From the NCBI RefSeq assembly GCF_035987325.1, contig NZ_CP108488.1, positions 4,650,001 to 4,714,000 on the forward strand: 64,000 nt of DNA. Direction: 5' to 3'. A program made the translations under genes and the position numbers. Shown here one piece after another: positions 1 through 7,785 of this stretch. Position 1 is the stretch's first letter, and each line of letters starts with the position of its first letter. The notes below the pieces were generated by a model. The model worked only from the letters and a program-made list of their open reading frames with translations. It did no database searches and was not told where the DNA came from. The stretch is from Streptomyces sp. NBC_01244 (GTDB lineage: Bacteria; Actinomycetota; Actinomycetes; Streptomycetales; Streptomycetaceae).

Positions 1-99
1 ACGCAAAAGAAGGTGTTGCCGCCGACGACTGCCCGTCGCCTGGGGACGGGGATCACGCCCCGACTCGTCTTCGGACCCATCGACCACCCAGGAGCAGGT

Positions 100-182
100 G
101 GCTGGGCCGGCACGCTGTTGAGTTCTTAAGGAACGGACGCTGCCTTCGTACTCGCCCCCTCGGGCTTTCCTCCGGACGCACA
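100..182 (-). other. rRNA-leader-like sequence with boxA-like block
   Basis: Read on the minus strand, this stretch carries GGAGGAAAGCCCGAG, then CGTCCGTTCCTTAAGAACTC, then AACAGCGTGCC. It closely resembles the leader and antitermination region that precedes 16S rRNA in Streptomyces. After the GTGCC the similarity stops, and positions 1-100 do not look like the rest of a leader or the start of 16S rRNA. It may be a displaced or partial copy. Alternatively, it may be the edge of an rRNA operon lying just off the left end. The similarity is recalled, not computed. Confidence 0.45.
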
Positions 183-259
183 TACGGGTTGACCCGCACC
201 GCCGGACAGGCGGGCGTTGTCGAGCTGGGCCTGAGGTCCCTTGCGGAAGCCCTAAGCAG

Positions 260-289
260 CTCTGCCTCAGAGTGCACTGTGAGGCAGAG
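260..289. promoter_or_regulatory. 30-bp near-perfect palindrome, probable operator
   Basis: CTCTGCCTCA (260-269) and TGAGGCAGAG (280-289) are exact inverted arms around a centre that is itself symmetric (TGCA). Only positions 270 and 279 break the symmetry over 30 bp. It lies 100 bp upstream of the GntR-type gene, and the motif TGAGGCAG recurs at 355-362 just before the start. Autoregulation by the GntR protein is inferred. Confidence 0.6.
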
Positions 290-354
290 TTGCGCAACCC
301 CCCTCGGAACAAGCGGGGGCGGGTACTGGTTCTCTCTGTGCCGCTTGGGCACTA

Positions 355-362
355 TGAGGCAG
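355..362 (+). promoter_or_regulatory. Half-site of the upstream palindrome
   Basis: TGAGGCAG repeats the right arm of the 260-289 palindrome. It sits 27 bp before the chosen start of the GntR-type gene, next to a weak TAT-containing -10 candidate. A repressor bound here would cover the promoter or ribosome-binding region. Confidence 0.4.
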
Positions 363-388
363 TGACAGTGAAGAGACTTGGGGTGCAG

Positions 389-739
389 ATGGTCGAGTGG
401 ACCGGCAAGCCCGCCTACCAGCAGGTGGCGGACCAGCTACGCGGGAGGATCGCGGCCGGCGAGTTCACAGCGTCGGGCAAGCTGCCCTCGCTGGCCGAAC
501 TCCAGAAGACGTATGGAGTCACGGTCACCGTGGCCCGGGACGCAATCCGTCAGCTCAGGACCGACGGCCTTGCAGTGAGCCACCAGGGCAAGGGGGCGTT
601 CCTGACCGTGGACTCCGCCAAGGCCGCGAGGCTCGCAGACCCCGCTGGCGCCATCACCGAGCTGCGGGAAGAGGTCGCCGACCTCAGAGGCGAGGTAGCG
701 GAGCTCCGTGAGCGACTCAGCGCGCTCGAAGGGAACTAG
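389..739 (+). CDS. GntR-family winged-helix regulator with C-terminal coiled coil
   Basis: A 116-residue DNA-binding protein. Residues about 5-72 form a GntR winged helix, with the characteristic GKPAYQQVADQLRGRI opening, a KLPS loop and a VARDAIRQL recognition helix. There is no effector domain. Instead, the C-terminal 30 residues form a Leu/Glu/Arg heptad pattern, likely a dimerising coiled coil. Small GntR proteins of this shape (KorSA/KilA-like) control replication or transfer in actinomycete integrative elements. The ATG at 389 is chosen because the family starts with MVEWTGKPAY; GTG at 368 is an alternative. The 260-289 palindrome upstream is its likely operator. Its place inside a tRNA-bounded segment supports a role as an element regulator. 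Confidence 0.8.
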   Translation: MVEWTGKPAYQQVADQLRGRIAAGEFTASGKLPSLAELQKTYGVTVTVARDAIRQLRTDGLAVSHQGKGAFLTVDSAKAARLADPAGAITELREEVADLRGEVAELRERLSALEGN

Positions 740-986
740 GCGTCGGCTTGATGCGGCTTGGGGCTGCCCTTCTTGGGCGGCCCCGCCCTTGCTGCGATGC
801 ATGAGCACCTCCTCGGTCGGCGTGGTTCTAGTTCACCGCCTCAGCGAGGAAATCGGTATCACAAGCAGCTACCTGACAAACACTCAGCCGTTTTACACAT
901 CCGCTTACACACGCGCTATCACGAAGTTTGGTGTACCTAGTCGGACCGCTACATTGGCGGCTCCAACAGCTATCTAGGAGGGGCAG
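740..986 (+). promoter_or_regulatory. Intergenic promoter region of the kinase cassette
   Basis: No gene is convincing here. Two direct copies of TTACACA (894-900 and 906-912) lie 12 bp apart, about 75-90 bp before the next start, and could be regulator or promoter elements. A strong ribosome-binding site, AGGAGGGG (976-983), precedes the ATG at 987. Base composition is visibly less GC-rich than in the chromosomal genes further right. Confidence 0.35.
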
Positions 987-1997
987 ATGGCTCGCAAGAA
1001 CCCAGACTGGAAACCTGAACTCCTGCACCAACACCGCGAGAAGTTCGGACTGACCCTGGAAGACGTGGGGGAAAAGCTGCGCGAGATTGCCGAGCGGCAT
1101 GGCTTCAACATCGCGGCCAACTTCCAGACCGTCTGGGGACACGAACGAGGATCGATATACCCGGGACCGCACTACCGTCGGGCTTATTGCCGCCTCTATC
1201 GTCGCAACGAAGCCCAACTGGGCTTCCGTGCAGCCCTGCCCGGAGAGGATGCCCCCGTGGATTCAATCCCGGTGGCCACGAACCGCACCTTGCCTGACCA
1301 GTCCGAGGCAGTCAGGCAAGCACTTGGCAGTATCCGCGCCGGCACTGCCGACGTGGACAGTGACGCCCTACGAGACCGAGTGGTCGACGCATGGCGTCAA
1401 CGCACGACAGGTGGCAGCAACGACGGTCCGTCCGTGGTCCTGGTGGGAGGTTTCGCAGGATCCGGCAAGTCCGAGTTCGCGAAGTTCCTCGGAGGCGTGA
1501 CCGGCTGGCCGATCCTAGACAAGGACTCACTGACGCGCCCACTCGTCGATCAGCTTCTGATCGCACTCGGTGGTGAGGCCCACGACCGGAGCTCGGCGCT
1601 GTACCGCGAGAAGGTGCGGCCGCTCGAATACCGGTGCCTCATGGAAGCGGCCTGGGACAACGTCGACTGCGGGATCTCGACAATCCTCGACGCGCCGTTC
1701 GTTGCCGAGTTCGCTCAGGCTGATTGGATGCAGCGTTTCCAGAACCGTTGCAGGTCCAAGCGGGTGTCCGTGGCGACAATTTGGGTCGAGTGCGACCCGG
1801 AGTCCATGCGGGAGTACATCGAGTTCCGGGGTGCTGCCCGCGACGCCTGGAAGATGGAGGCCTGGGACGAATACATCGCCACGGTGGACATGGAACTCCG
1901 TCCAAAGGGTCCCCACTTCGTAGTGGATAACCGGCTCGGCGCGGCCGTAGCCCTGGTCGATGAGGCCCGGGACGTATTGAGCGGAGCCGACCTGTGA
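987..1997 (+). CDS. HTH-like N-terminus fused to a P-loop kinase domain
   Basis: A 336-residue two-part protein. Residues 1-85 resemble the Xre-type N-termini common in Streptomyces regulators, including the pattern HYRRAYCRLY followed by LGF. Residues about 145-330 form a P-loop NTPase with Walker A GGFAGSGKS (154-162), a DKDS motif (about 176-180) and a possible lid arginine region, similar to AAA_33 / zeta-like small-molecule kinases. The substrate is unknown. A good Shine-Dalgarno lies 4 bases upstream. The stop overlaps the next start by 4 bases, so the cassette is translationally coupled. The protein could sense a state through its kinase domain and regulate its own operon, or the HTH could be vestigial. 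It is element cargo by position. Confidence 0.65.
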   Translation: MARKNPDWKPELLHQHREKFGLTLEDVGEKLREIAERHGFNIAANFQTVWGHERGSIYPGPHYRRAYCRLYRRNEAQLGFRAALPGEDAPVDSIPVATNRTLPDQSEAVRQALGSIRAGTADVDSDALRDRVVDAWRQRTTGGSNDGPSVVLVGGFAGSGKSEFAKFLGGVTGWPILDKDSLTRPLVDQLLIALGGEAHDRSSALYREKVRPLEYRCLMEAAWDNVDCGISTILDAPFVAEFAQADWMQRFQNRCRSKRVSVATIWVECDPESMREYIEFRGAARDAWKMEAWDEYIATVDMELRPKGPHFVVDNRLGAAVALVDEARDVLSGADL

Positions 1998-2581
1998 CGC
2001 GGTCCGGCGTGGTCCTCTACGGGCCGCCCAGCTCCGGGAAGGACACGGTTTCAGCGGAGCTGTCTCGGCTCCGCCCGGAATATGAGCTCTTCCAACGCCT
2101 CAAGGCCGGTCCCGGCCGGACAACGGGCTACCGGCTCACCACAGCCGAGCACATCGAGCAGCTGGCCCGAGACGGCGAACTCCTTTACCGGAACTCCAGG
2201 TACGACGCCGCGTACGCCATCGACACGCTGGGAGTGTCCACGCTCGTGGACTCCGGGCGTATCCCCGTGTTGCACATGGGCCAGGTCACCGGCGTCAGGG
2301 CAGTCGGAGCATTCCCAATTCCCTGGGCAAAGGTCCTGCTTTGGTGTCCGCGAGATGTCACAGAGGAGCGTTGTCAGGGGCGTGGTGACAATGATCTGGA
2401 GACGCGACTCAAGGTCTGGGACGAGACCCGGCGGGATCTCCTGGACCATGCGAACGACCCGTGGTCTCTCGTGATCGAGACACAGAATCTCGATCCGTCC
2501 GAGACTGCGCGCGCTATCGATCAAGCAGTTCAAGGCGGAACGGCCGCCGAAGTGCGTGACATCGCAAGGTTGGTCGGATGA
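1994..2581 (+). CDS. P-loop kinase-like protein, guanylate-kinase fold
   Basis: A 195-residue protein starting at a GTG that overlaps the upstream stop (GTGA). Walker A is GPPSSGKDT at residues 10-18. The pattern of a hydrophobic beta strand before the loop and FQRLKAGPGRTTGYR after it resembles guanylate-kinase-type enzymes, where that region binds the nucleotide monophosphate. Residues about 115-150 contain a basic lid-like stretch. I do not recognise a specific family and cannot give the substrate. It lies between the HTH-kinase and an NAD-binding protein, all overlapping by 4 bases, so the three probably act in one small-molecule pathway or response. Confidence 0.55.
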   Translation: MTRSGVVLYGPPSSGKDTVSAELSRLRPEYELFQRLKAGPGRTTGYRLTTAEHIEQLARDGELLYRNSRYDAAYAIDTLGVSTLVDSGRIPVLHMGQVTGVRAVGAFPIPWAKVLLWCPRDVTEERCQGRGDNDLETRLKVWDETRRDLLDHANDPWSLVIETQNLDPSETARAIDQAVQGGTAAEVRDIARLVG

Positions 2582-3420
2582 CGACGCTCGGCATTCTGCA
2601 TCCCGGGAGCATGGGCGCTGCTGTCGCTGCCCAAGCCAAACGCACAGGTACAGAAGTCCTTTGGTGCCCGGACGGGCGGAGCGAGGCCACCCGAGAGAGA
2701 GCACAGCGGTACAGCCTGAGCGAGGTACGCGACCTTGCGGAGATGACCCAGCGCTGCGAGGTCATTCTCAGTCTCTGCCCGCCGGCCAACGCCGAAGAAG
2801 TGGCGACAGCGGTTGCGGCGGAGTCCTTCGCCGGAATCTATGTCGACGGGAACGCGATCTCACCTGCGCGCATGGCGAGGATCAGCACGGCGCTGGCCTC
2901 GCGCGGCGCGACAGTAGTCGACGGCTCGGTCATCGGCTCGCCTCCTTCCGAACGGAAGACCCCGCGCCTGTATCTGTCGGGGCCGGACGACGCCCTGGCC
3001 GCCGTGGCCCTGCTGTTCCAAGGCACCGCCGTGGCTCCGCACCTTTTGGAGGGCGGAACCGGCAAGGCCTCCGCTCTGAAGCTCTCCTACACCAGCTACC
3101 AGAAGAGCAGCCGGGTGCTGGCAGCCGTCGCCTATGCCCTCGCCGATGACCACGGGGTGGGCGAGGAACTCCTCGCCATCGCACAGGGCCGCTCCACGAG
3201 CTACCTGGCTGAGACCGCGTACATCCCGAAGGTTGCTGCAAGGTCGTGGAGGTGGGCCCCGGAGATGCGGGAAGCCGCGGACGCGCTCGATGAGGCAGGC
3301 CTACCGAGCGACCTCGTGGCAGCCTCAGCGCTGGTTATGGAGCGCTGGGCAGGTTCGCGGGACCAGAAGCTGGACATTGGTGAGGCCCTCGCGAGGCTTC
3401 ACACCGCGCCGGAGGCGTGA
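2578..3420 (+). CDS. NAD(P)-binding 6-phosphogluconate-dehydrogenase-like protein
   Basis: A 280-residue protein that begins at an ATGA overlap with the upstream gene. The N-terminal Rossmann fold has the G-x-x-x-x-G-S-M-G pattern (GILHPGSMG, residues 5-13), as in beta-hydroxyacid dehydrogenases. Residues about 120-130 (DGSVIGSPP) match the substrate loop, and GTGKASALKLSY (about 160-171) carries the family's catalytic lysine region. The C-terminal half is helical and DUF1932-like. The likely reaction is NAD(P)-dependent oxidation or reduction of a hydroxyacid, but the substrate is unknown. The 3' end overlaps the convergent HAD gene by 22 bases. Confidence 0.7.
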   Translation: MTTLGILHPGSMGAAVAAQAKRTGTEVLWCPDGRSEATRERAQRYSLSEVRDLAEMTQRCEVILSLCPPANAEEVATAVAAESFAGIYVDGNAISPARMARISTALASRGATVVDGSVIGSPPSERKTPRLYLSGPDDALAAVALLFQGTAVAPHLLEGGTGKASALKLSYTSYQKSSRVLAAVAYALADDHGVGEELLAIAQGRSTSYLAETAYIPKVAARSWRWAPEMREAADALDEAGLPSDLVAASALVMERWAGSRDQKLDIGEALARLHTAPEA

Positions 3421-4070
3421 TGCGCGTCTTGCTCCAGCAGCAAGCTGATTGCCTCTGAGGCAGTCCTCGACTCAACGTCGGGGCTGCGGACACCTGCCGG
3501 CCACTGCCGCCCGGCGGAAATCCATGCCGTCCGCAGCCCCGCCGCGCGGCCACCTTCGATGTCTGTCTCGGGGTTGTCGCCCACCATCCAGCCCCCCTTG
3601 GCGAGGGTGGTGCCACAGCGCTCTGCGGCAGCTTGGAAAACTGCCAGGGCGGGTTTCCGCACGCCGACCTCTCCCGACGCGCAGACACCGTCGAACAGGT
3701 CCGCCAGCCCCGCACTCTCCAGCTTGGCCCGCTGGATGTCCGCAGCACCGTTGGTCACCACTCCGAGCGTCCAGCCGATCGCCCGCATCTGGCTGAGGGC
3801 ATCAGGCAGCCCGGGGAGGCAGCGTGCGCGGGCGGACATGCCCGAGACGTACTCGCTCCACAGGGAGGCGGCCGAGCCGCTCAGCCCGAGCGGGTCCCTG
3901 AGTCGATCGAAGTCAGCTGGGTAGGCCCTCGCGCGCAGCGTGTCCCCCAGCAGGAGCTCAGCGTCGGGAGCGAGGCCCCGGGACGCGCTGAAATCCCTGA
4001 CCCACCGTTTGAGCGCAGCCTGTCGATCGATCAAGGTGTTATCGAGGTCGAAGAGGGCGAATAGCTGCAC
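3399..4070 (-). CDS. HAD-family phosphatase
   Basis: About 223 residues if translated from the GTG at 4070; an upstream ATG at 4148 would add 26 residues with no family similarity. Motif I is FDLDNTLID near the N-terminus (nucleophile and acid-base aspartates). Motif II is VVTNG, motif III the lysine in VRKP, and motif IV is GDNPETDIEG. A helical cap lies between motifs I and II. It is a HAD-IA hydrolase, likely removing phosphate from a small metabolite. It is convergent with the kinase-dehydrogenase cassette and lies between it and the tRNA scar, so it belongs to the element. The start is uncertain because no clear ribosome-binding site precedes either candidate. Confidence 0.75.
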   Translation of the reverse strand: MQLFALFDLDNTLIDRQAALKRWVRDFSASRGLAPDAELLLGDTLRARAYPADFDRLRDPLGLSGSAASLWSEYVSGMSARARCLPGLPDALSQMRAIGWTLGVVTNGAADIQRAKLESAGLADLFDGVCASGEVGVRKPALAVFQAAAERCGTTLAKGGWMVGDNPETDIEGGRAAGLRTAWISAGRQWPAGVRSPDVESRTASEAISLLLEQDAHHASGAV

Positions 4071-4235
4071 ACAGGTACGGTACGCGGGCCAGATGGGGGG
4101 CGTCCGGGCGTGGCAATCCTTGTCCTGGTCTTTGTCCAGTACGCCCACGGTCGCGACCGTTCAGCGCCGTACGCCTAGCCCGACTGGCCTGCCCCCCGAA
4201 CCCACCTGAACGCCCCCGGACGGCCGTGCGGACAG

Positions 4236-4291
4236 TTGGAAAGCGTGTTGGGGGCAACCCCTCACGAGTTCGAATCTCGTATCCTCCGCCA
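4236..4291 (+). other. tRNA-Ser(GGA) 3' fragment, probable integration attachment site
   Basis: The sequence from the anticodon loop onward (TTGGAAA) reads as the 3' half of a serine tRNA. It has the 3' anticodon stem, the long variable arm (GGGG-CAA-CCCC), the T-arm (ACGAG-TTCGAAT-CTCGT), the 3' acceptor strand ATCCTCC and CCA. The 5' half is missing: no GGAGGAT lies upstream at tRNA distance, and the bases before 4236 do not pair with GCGTG. The break at the anticodon loop is typical of tyrosine-recombinase integration into tRNA genes. A normal tRNA terminator follows, so the chromosome lies to the right and the element to the left. Confidence 0.85.
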
Positions 4292-4315
4292 TTGCTCTCA
4301 CCGGGCAATACGTTG

Positions 4316-4345
4316 AAGAGCCCCACCGCTTGCGGTGGGGCTCTT
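4316..4345 (+). terminator. Rho-independent terminator after the tRNA-Ser fragment
   Basis: A 14-bp perfect stem (AGAGCCCCACCGC and its complement, extended by an A-T pair) with a two-base loop, followed by TT. It is placed as expected for the native tRNA-Ser(GGA) gene. Confidence 0.85.
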
Positions 4346-4576
4346 TGCGTTGCCTCCGCCGACCGTGCTCAGTGGAGGACCTGTCATCCTGCCGAACACC
4401 CCCGGCGCCAGGGCGGGCAGGGTGGGCAGGGCGCGTCCGCGGCTCGATGTCACCCGTGGGCGGGGGTCTTTCGCCCTGCGAGACGTCCGCACCCACCGGA
4501 TGGGCCATCCTTGAGCCCGGTGCGGACTGGCCGAGGGCCGGCCGCGGCCCGTTTCCTGGCCGGAGGAGAGGTTTCC

Positions 4577-7003
4577 ATGGCGCCCGGATCAACGCTGACA
4601 GCTTGGCTGAGCGGTCTCGACGGCCCGCGCCTGGCACGCGTGCTCGCGACACGGAACGACGCCGCGTCCCCTCCGGAGCCCCGCTCGCTCGGGGAGCTGG
4701 CGGACCGCCTTCAGCGGCCGGGGTCGGTGGCACTCGCGCTGCCCCTGCTCACCCTGCCCGACTTGCAGGTGGCCGAGGCCGTGGCGGCGCTCGGGACGAC
4801 CCCGTCACGCGAGGCCCTGGCGAAGCTGCTGGGAGCCACGGCAGGCGAGGCCGGCCTCGCACTGGAAGCGGTCCTGGAGACTCTGGCCGGGCACGCGCTG
4901 GTCTGGCCGGACCACAACGGAAGGCTGCACACGGCGGCACCGTTGCGGCAGGCGTGGGACGCACCGCTCGGGCTGGACGCACCACTCGCGGAGCTGCTGG
5001 CGGACCTGACCTCCGACGAGCTGCGCGGCATGTTGGCGGCGCTGGGCATCAAGCCGCCCGGCACCAAGCAGCAGCGTATGGCGGCGCTCGTCGCGCACCA
5101 CAGCGACCCCGACGTCATTGCCGAACTGGTGGCACGAGCACCCGCGGTCACACAGAAGCTGCTGACCCGCCGGGCAGGGTCTGCGCCGAGGCAGACGCAG
5201 GCCATCGTGTTCGGGACCCCTGGCCCCGTCCTCGAACCGGGGGCGCGATGGGCACTCGACCGGGGCCTGCTGATCCAGGACCGCCGCCGATACGGTCCCG
5301 CGCGTATGCCCCTCGAAGTCGCGCTGGCGTTGCGCGGGCCCACTTGGCACGCCCCCTTCGCCCCGTTTCCACCGTCCCCTCAGCTGGTGTCCGTCACCCC
5401 CGCCGAGGTGGAGCGGGAGGCCGCGGCCGCGGCCGCGGCGTTGCTGGCCCAGGCCGCCTCGGTCCTCTCGGCCTGTTCCTCGGCTCCGCCCGCCAGACTC
5501 AAGTCCGGTGGGATCGGCGCGCGTGAGCTGGCCCGAATCGGCAAGGCCGCCCATGCCGACGATGCCGGGGTCCGCATCACCCTGGAGGCCGCGTACACGG
5601 TCGGGCTGCTGGCCCGGGTCGGCGACCGCGTGGCACCGACCCGGGCCTACGACGTCTGGGCGGAACAGGAGCCCGCGGAGCGGCTTGCCACGCTGCTCCA
5701 GGCATGGCGGGAACTGCCGCTCACCTCCACCCGGGCGCGCGACGAGGACGACAAGGCGCTACCTGCCCTCGCCGGAGCGCCGCCCTGCAACGGCTGCCGC
5801 CAGGCCCGCCACGGGCTGTTCGCCGCAGCGGCACAGCTCCCGGCCGGTCAGGGGGTGAAGAACGCTTCCGATCTCGGACCGATGGTGGCCTGGCATCGCC
5901 CGCTCGCCGACACCTCACCCACGGACATCACCCCGTTCGCCACGGTGATCCGCGAGGCCGAAATGTTCGGAGTGATCGCCCGAGGCGCTCTGTCGGCTCT
6001 GGGCGTCCATCTGCTCGCCTACGACGCGGAAGGACTGACCGCCACCTGCCGCCGACTACTGCCCCCGGCCGCCGAAACCGCCCGGATCGGCGGCGACCTC
6101 ACCGCCGTCGTCGCCGGCACACCGGCCGCGCGGGTCGCCGTGGTCCTCGATGCCACCGCTGACCGGGAAACCAGTGGCACGGCCTCGGTGTGGCGGTTCA
6201 GCTCCGGCAGTATCCGACGGGCCCTGGACGCCGGCCGGGCCCCGGGGGACATCGCGGCCGATCTGGCCGCCATCGCAGCCGGGCCCCTGCCCCAACCGCT
6301 GTCCTATCTCATCGCCGACACCGCGCGGGTCCACGGACGCGTGCGCATCGCCCCGGCCGCCTGCGTCCTCCACGGCGAGGAGCCGGCGCTCCTGGCCGAA
6401 CTCGCCGCCCACCGGGGGCTCTCCAAGCTCGGCCTGCGCCAGCTCGCGCCGACTGTTCTGGTCAGTCGTAGCTCGCTCGACACGACCCTCGCAGCGCTCC
6501 GCGCCGAGGGTTACGCCCCCGTCGCCGAAACGGCCGGGGGAACCGTACGCGTCGAGAAGGTCCGGCCCCAGCGGGCGGCCGCTCCTGTTCCGGCCCCTCG
6601 GCAGACCGGCGACAAGCGCGGCACCCGAAGCACGGCCATCCACACGTCGAAGGTCCCGGGCGGCGCCGACATGGACGATCTGGCTGTCCGACTGCTGGCC
6701 GCCCCACCGATCGCGCCGGAACCCGACCCCTTCGGCAGCGGAGTCCCCTTCGGGACGGACACCGAAGAAATCGTCGCCGGATACGCGAAGCACCTGTCGT
6801 ACAGCGATGTCCGCCAGCTCGCCCAAGCCATCGACGCCGGCACCGCCATCACGGTCGAGTACGTCGCGACCTCGGGCAGTCGCACCGTACGCATCCTGAG
6901 CAGCCTGGAACTCGACCCGCCCTACCTGGAAGCCTGGTGTCACCTGCGTGAAGCCGAACGCGTCTTCACGCTCTCCCGCATCCACGGCGTCATGCCCCAT
7001 TAG
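4577..7003 (+). CDS. Helicase-associated (XPB/Ssl2-like N-terminal) protein with WYL-like C-terminus
   Basis: An 808-residue protein. It has the architecture of the conserved actinobacterial family annotated as helicase-associated or Helicase_C_3. Winged-helix-like repeats fill the N-terminal half. Around residues 560-660 lies the segment PLPQPLSYLIADTARVHG, typical of the XPB/Ssl2 N-terminal region. The last 90 residues, including ITVEYVATSG and LEAWCHLREAERVF, match a WYL domain, which binds ligands or nucleic acid. No Walker A motif was seen, so it is not itself an ATPase. The ATG at 4577 is used because GGAGGAGAGG lies just upstream; the open frame further upstream runs through the tRNA. 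In actinobacteria this gene often accompanies a separate XPB helicase gene, which is not in this window. Confidence 0.8.
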   Translation: MAPGSTLTAWLSGLDGPRLARVLATRNDAASPPEPRSLGELADRLQRPGSVALALPLLTLPDLQVAEAVAALGTTPSREALAKLLGATAGEAGLALEAVLETLAGHALVWPDHNGRLHTAAPLRQAWDAPLGLDAPLAELLADLTSDELRGMLAALGIKPPGTKQQRMAALVAHHSDPDVIAELVARAPAVTQKLLTRRAGSAPRQTQAIVFGTPGPVLEPGARWALDRGLLIQDRRRYGPARMPLEVALALRGPTWHAPFAPFPPSPQLVSVTPAEVEREAAAAAAALLAQAASVLSACSSAPPARLKSGGIGARELARIGKAAHADDAGVRITLEAAYTVGLLARVGDRVAPTRAYDVWAEQEPAERLATLLQAWRELPLTSTRARDEDDKALPALAGAPPCNGCRQARHGLFAAAAQLPAGQGVKNASDLGPMVAWHRPLADTSPTDITPFATVIREAEMFGVIARGALSALGVHLLAYDAEGLTATCRRLLPPAAETARIGGDLTAVVAGTPAARVAVVLDATADRETSGTASVWRFSSGSIRRALDAGRAPGDIAADLAAIAAGPLPQPLSYLIADTARVHGRVRIAPAACVLHGEEPALLAELAAHRGLSKLGLRQLAPTVLVSRSSLDTTLAALRAEGYAPVAETAGGTVRVEKVRPQRAAAPVPAPRQTGDKRGTRSTAIHTSKVPGGADMDDLAVRLLAAPPIAPEPDPFGSGVPFGTDTEEIVAGYAKHLSYSDVRQLAQAIDAGTAITVEYVATSGSRTVRILSSLELDPPYLEAWCHLREAERVFTLSRIHGVMPH

Positions 7004-7049
7004 GCCGGTCAGGCGTCCAAGGTCAGCGCTCCCACAAGCGAGGAACAGC

Positions 7050-7775
7050 ATGGTCGTCCACACCGCCGTTCCGCTCGGCGCCGGGGCTCCGCCGGTTCGC
7101 GGCCGGGTCTGGTACGCCTCGTACGGCTCCAACATGCACACCGACCGGCTGGCCGCCTACATCGCCGGCGGGACACCGACCGGCTCGACGCGCTCGTATC
7201 CCGGCTGCCGGGACCGCCGGGCGCCGGAGCGGTCGATCGCCGTCCAGCTCGACGGGTGCCTCTACTTCGCCACCGAGTCCCCGGTGTGGCAGGGAGGCAG
7301 GGGCTTCTACGATCCGTCGGCGCCGGGCCGGCTGCTGGGGCGCGCCCACCTCCTGACCGTGAGCCAGGTGTCGGACATCGCCGCACAGGAGATGTACAGG
7401 GAACCGGGGACGGACCTCGACCTCTCCAGGGTGCTGCGCGACGGCCGCGACGCCTCGGGCAGCGGCCGGTACGAGACCTTGATCTGCCCGGGGACGGTCG
7501 AAGGCATCCCGGTGCTGACGTTCACCGCCCCGTGGTCCCTCCGGGACGTCGAGCCGCTCATGCCGTCCGCGGCGTACCTGCGGTACCTGGCGGGGGGACT
7601 GCTGGAGTCGGGGCCGTGGCGGGAGCAGGAGATCGCCGACTACCTGTCCGCCTGCCCGGGCGCGGCCGGCAACTGGACACCGCGACAGGTGCTCGACCTG
7701 CTCGCGGAGCGGCCTGCCGGAGGGCGGCCTGCCGGGGAGCGGCCTGCCGGGGGGCTGCCGGGGGCCCGCGCTTAG
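7050..7775 (+). CDS. Gamma-glutamylcyclotransferase-like protein
   Basis: A 241-residue protein. Near residue 25 it has YASYGSNM, the glycine-rich YGSN signature that binds the gamma-glutamyl moiety in the cyclotransferase superfamily. Similar Streptomyces proteins are often labelled histone deacetylase, for which I see no zinc-binding motif. The C-terminal 25 residues are a degenerate ERPAGGRPAG repeat. GAGG lies 7 bases before the ATG. It ends 10 bases before the ECF sigma gene and may be co-transcribed. The substrate is unknown. Confidence 0.65.
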   Translation: MVVHTAVPLGAGAPPVRGRVWYASYGSNMHTDRLAAYIAGGTPTGSTRSYPGCRDRRAPERSIAVQLDGCLYFATESPVWQGGRGFYDPSAPGRLLGRAHLLTVSQVSDIAAQEMYREPGTDLDLSRVLRDGRDASGSGRYETLICPGTVEGIPVLTFTAPWSLRDVEPLMPSAAYLRYLAGGLLESGPWREQEIADYLSACPGAAGNWTPRQVLDLLAERPAGGRPAGERPAGGLPGARA

Positions 7776-7785
7776 CGTGGGGCCA

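Noticed and set aside
53..352. A 99-residue minus-strand frame at the left edge
   Set aside because: It crosses the rRNA-leader-like sequence and the palindrome, is Arg/Pro-rich and has no ribosome-binding site.
708..977. An 89-residue plus-strand frame between the GntR and kinase genes
   Set aside because: It overlaps the GntR gene end, shows no codon bias and covers the likely promoter.
4236..4291. Complete tRNA-Ser(GGA) gene
   Set aside because: The 5' acceptor, D-arm and 5' anticodon stem are missing, and upstream bases do not pair.
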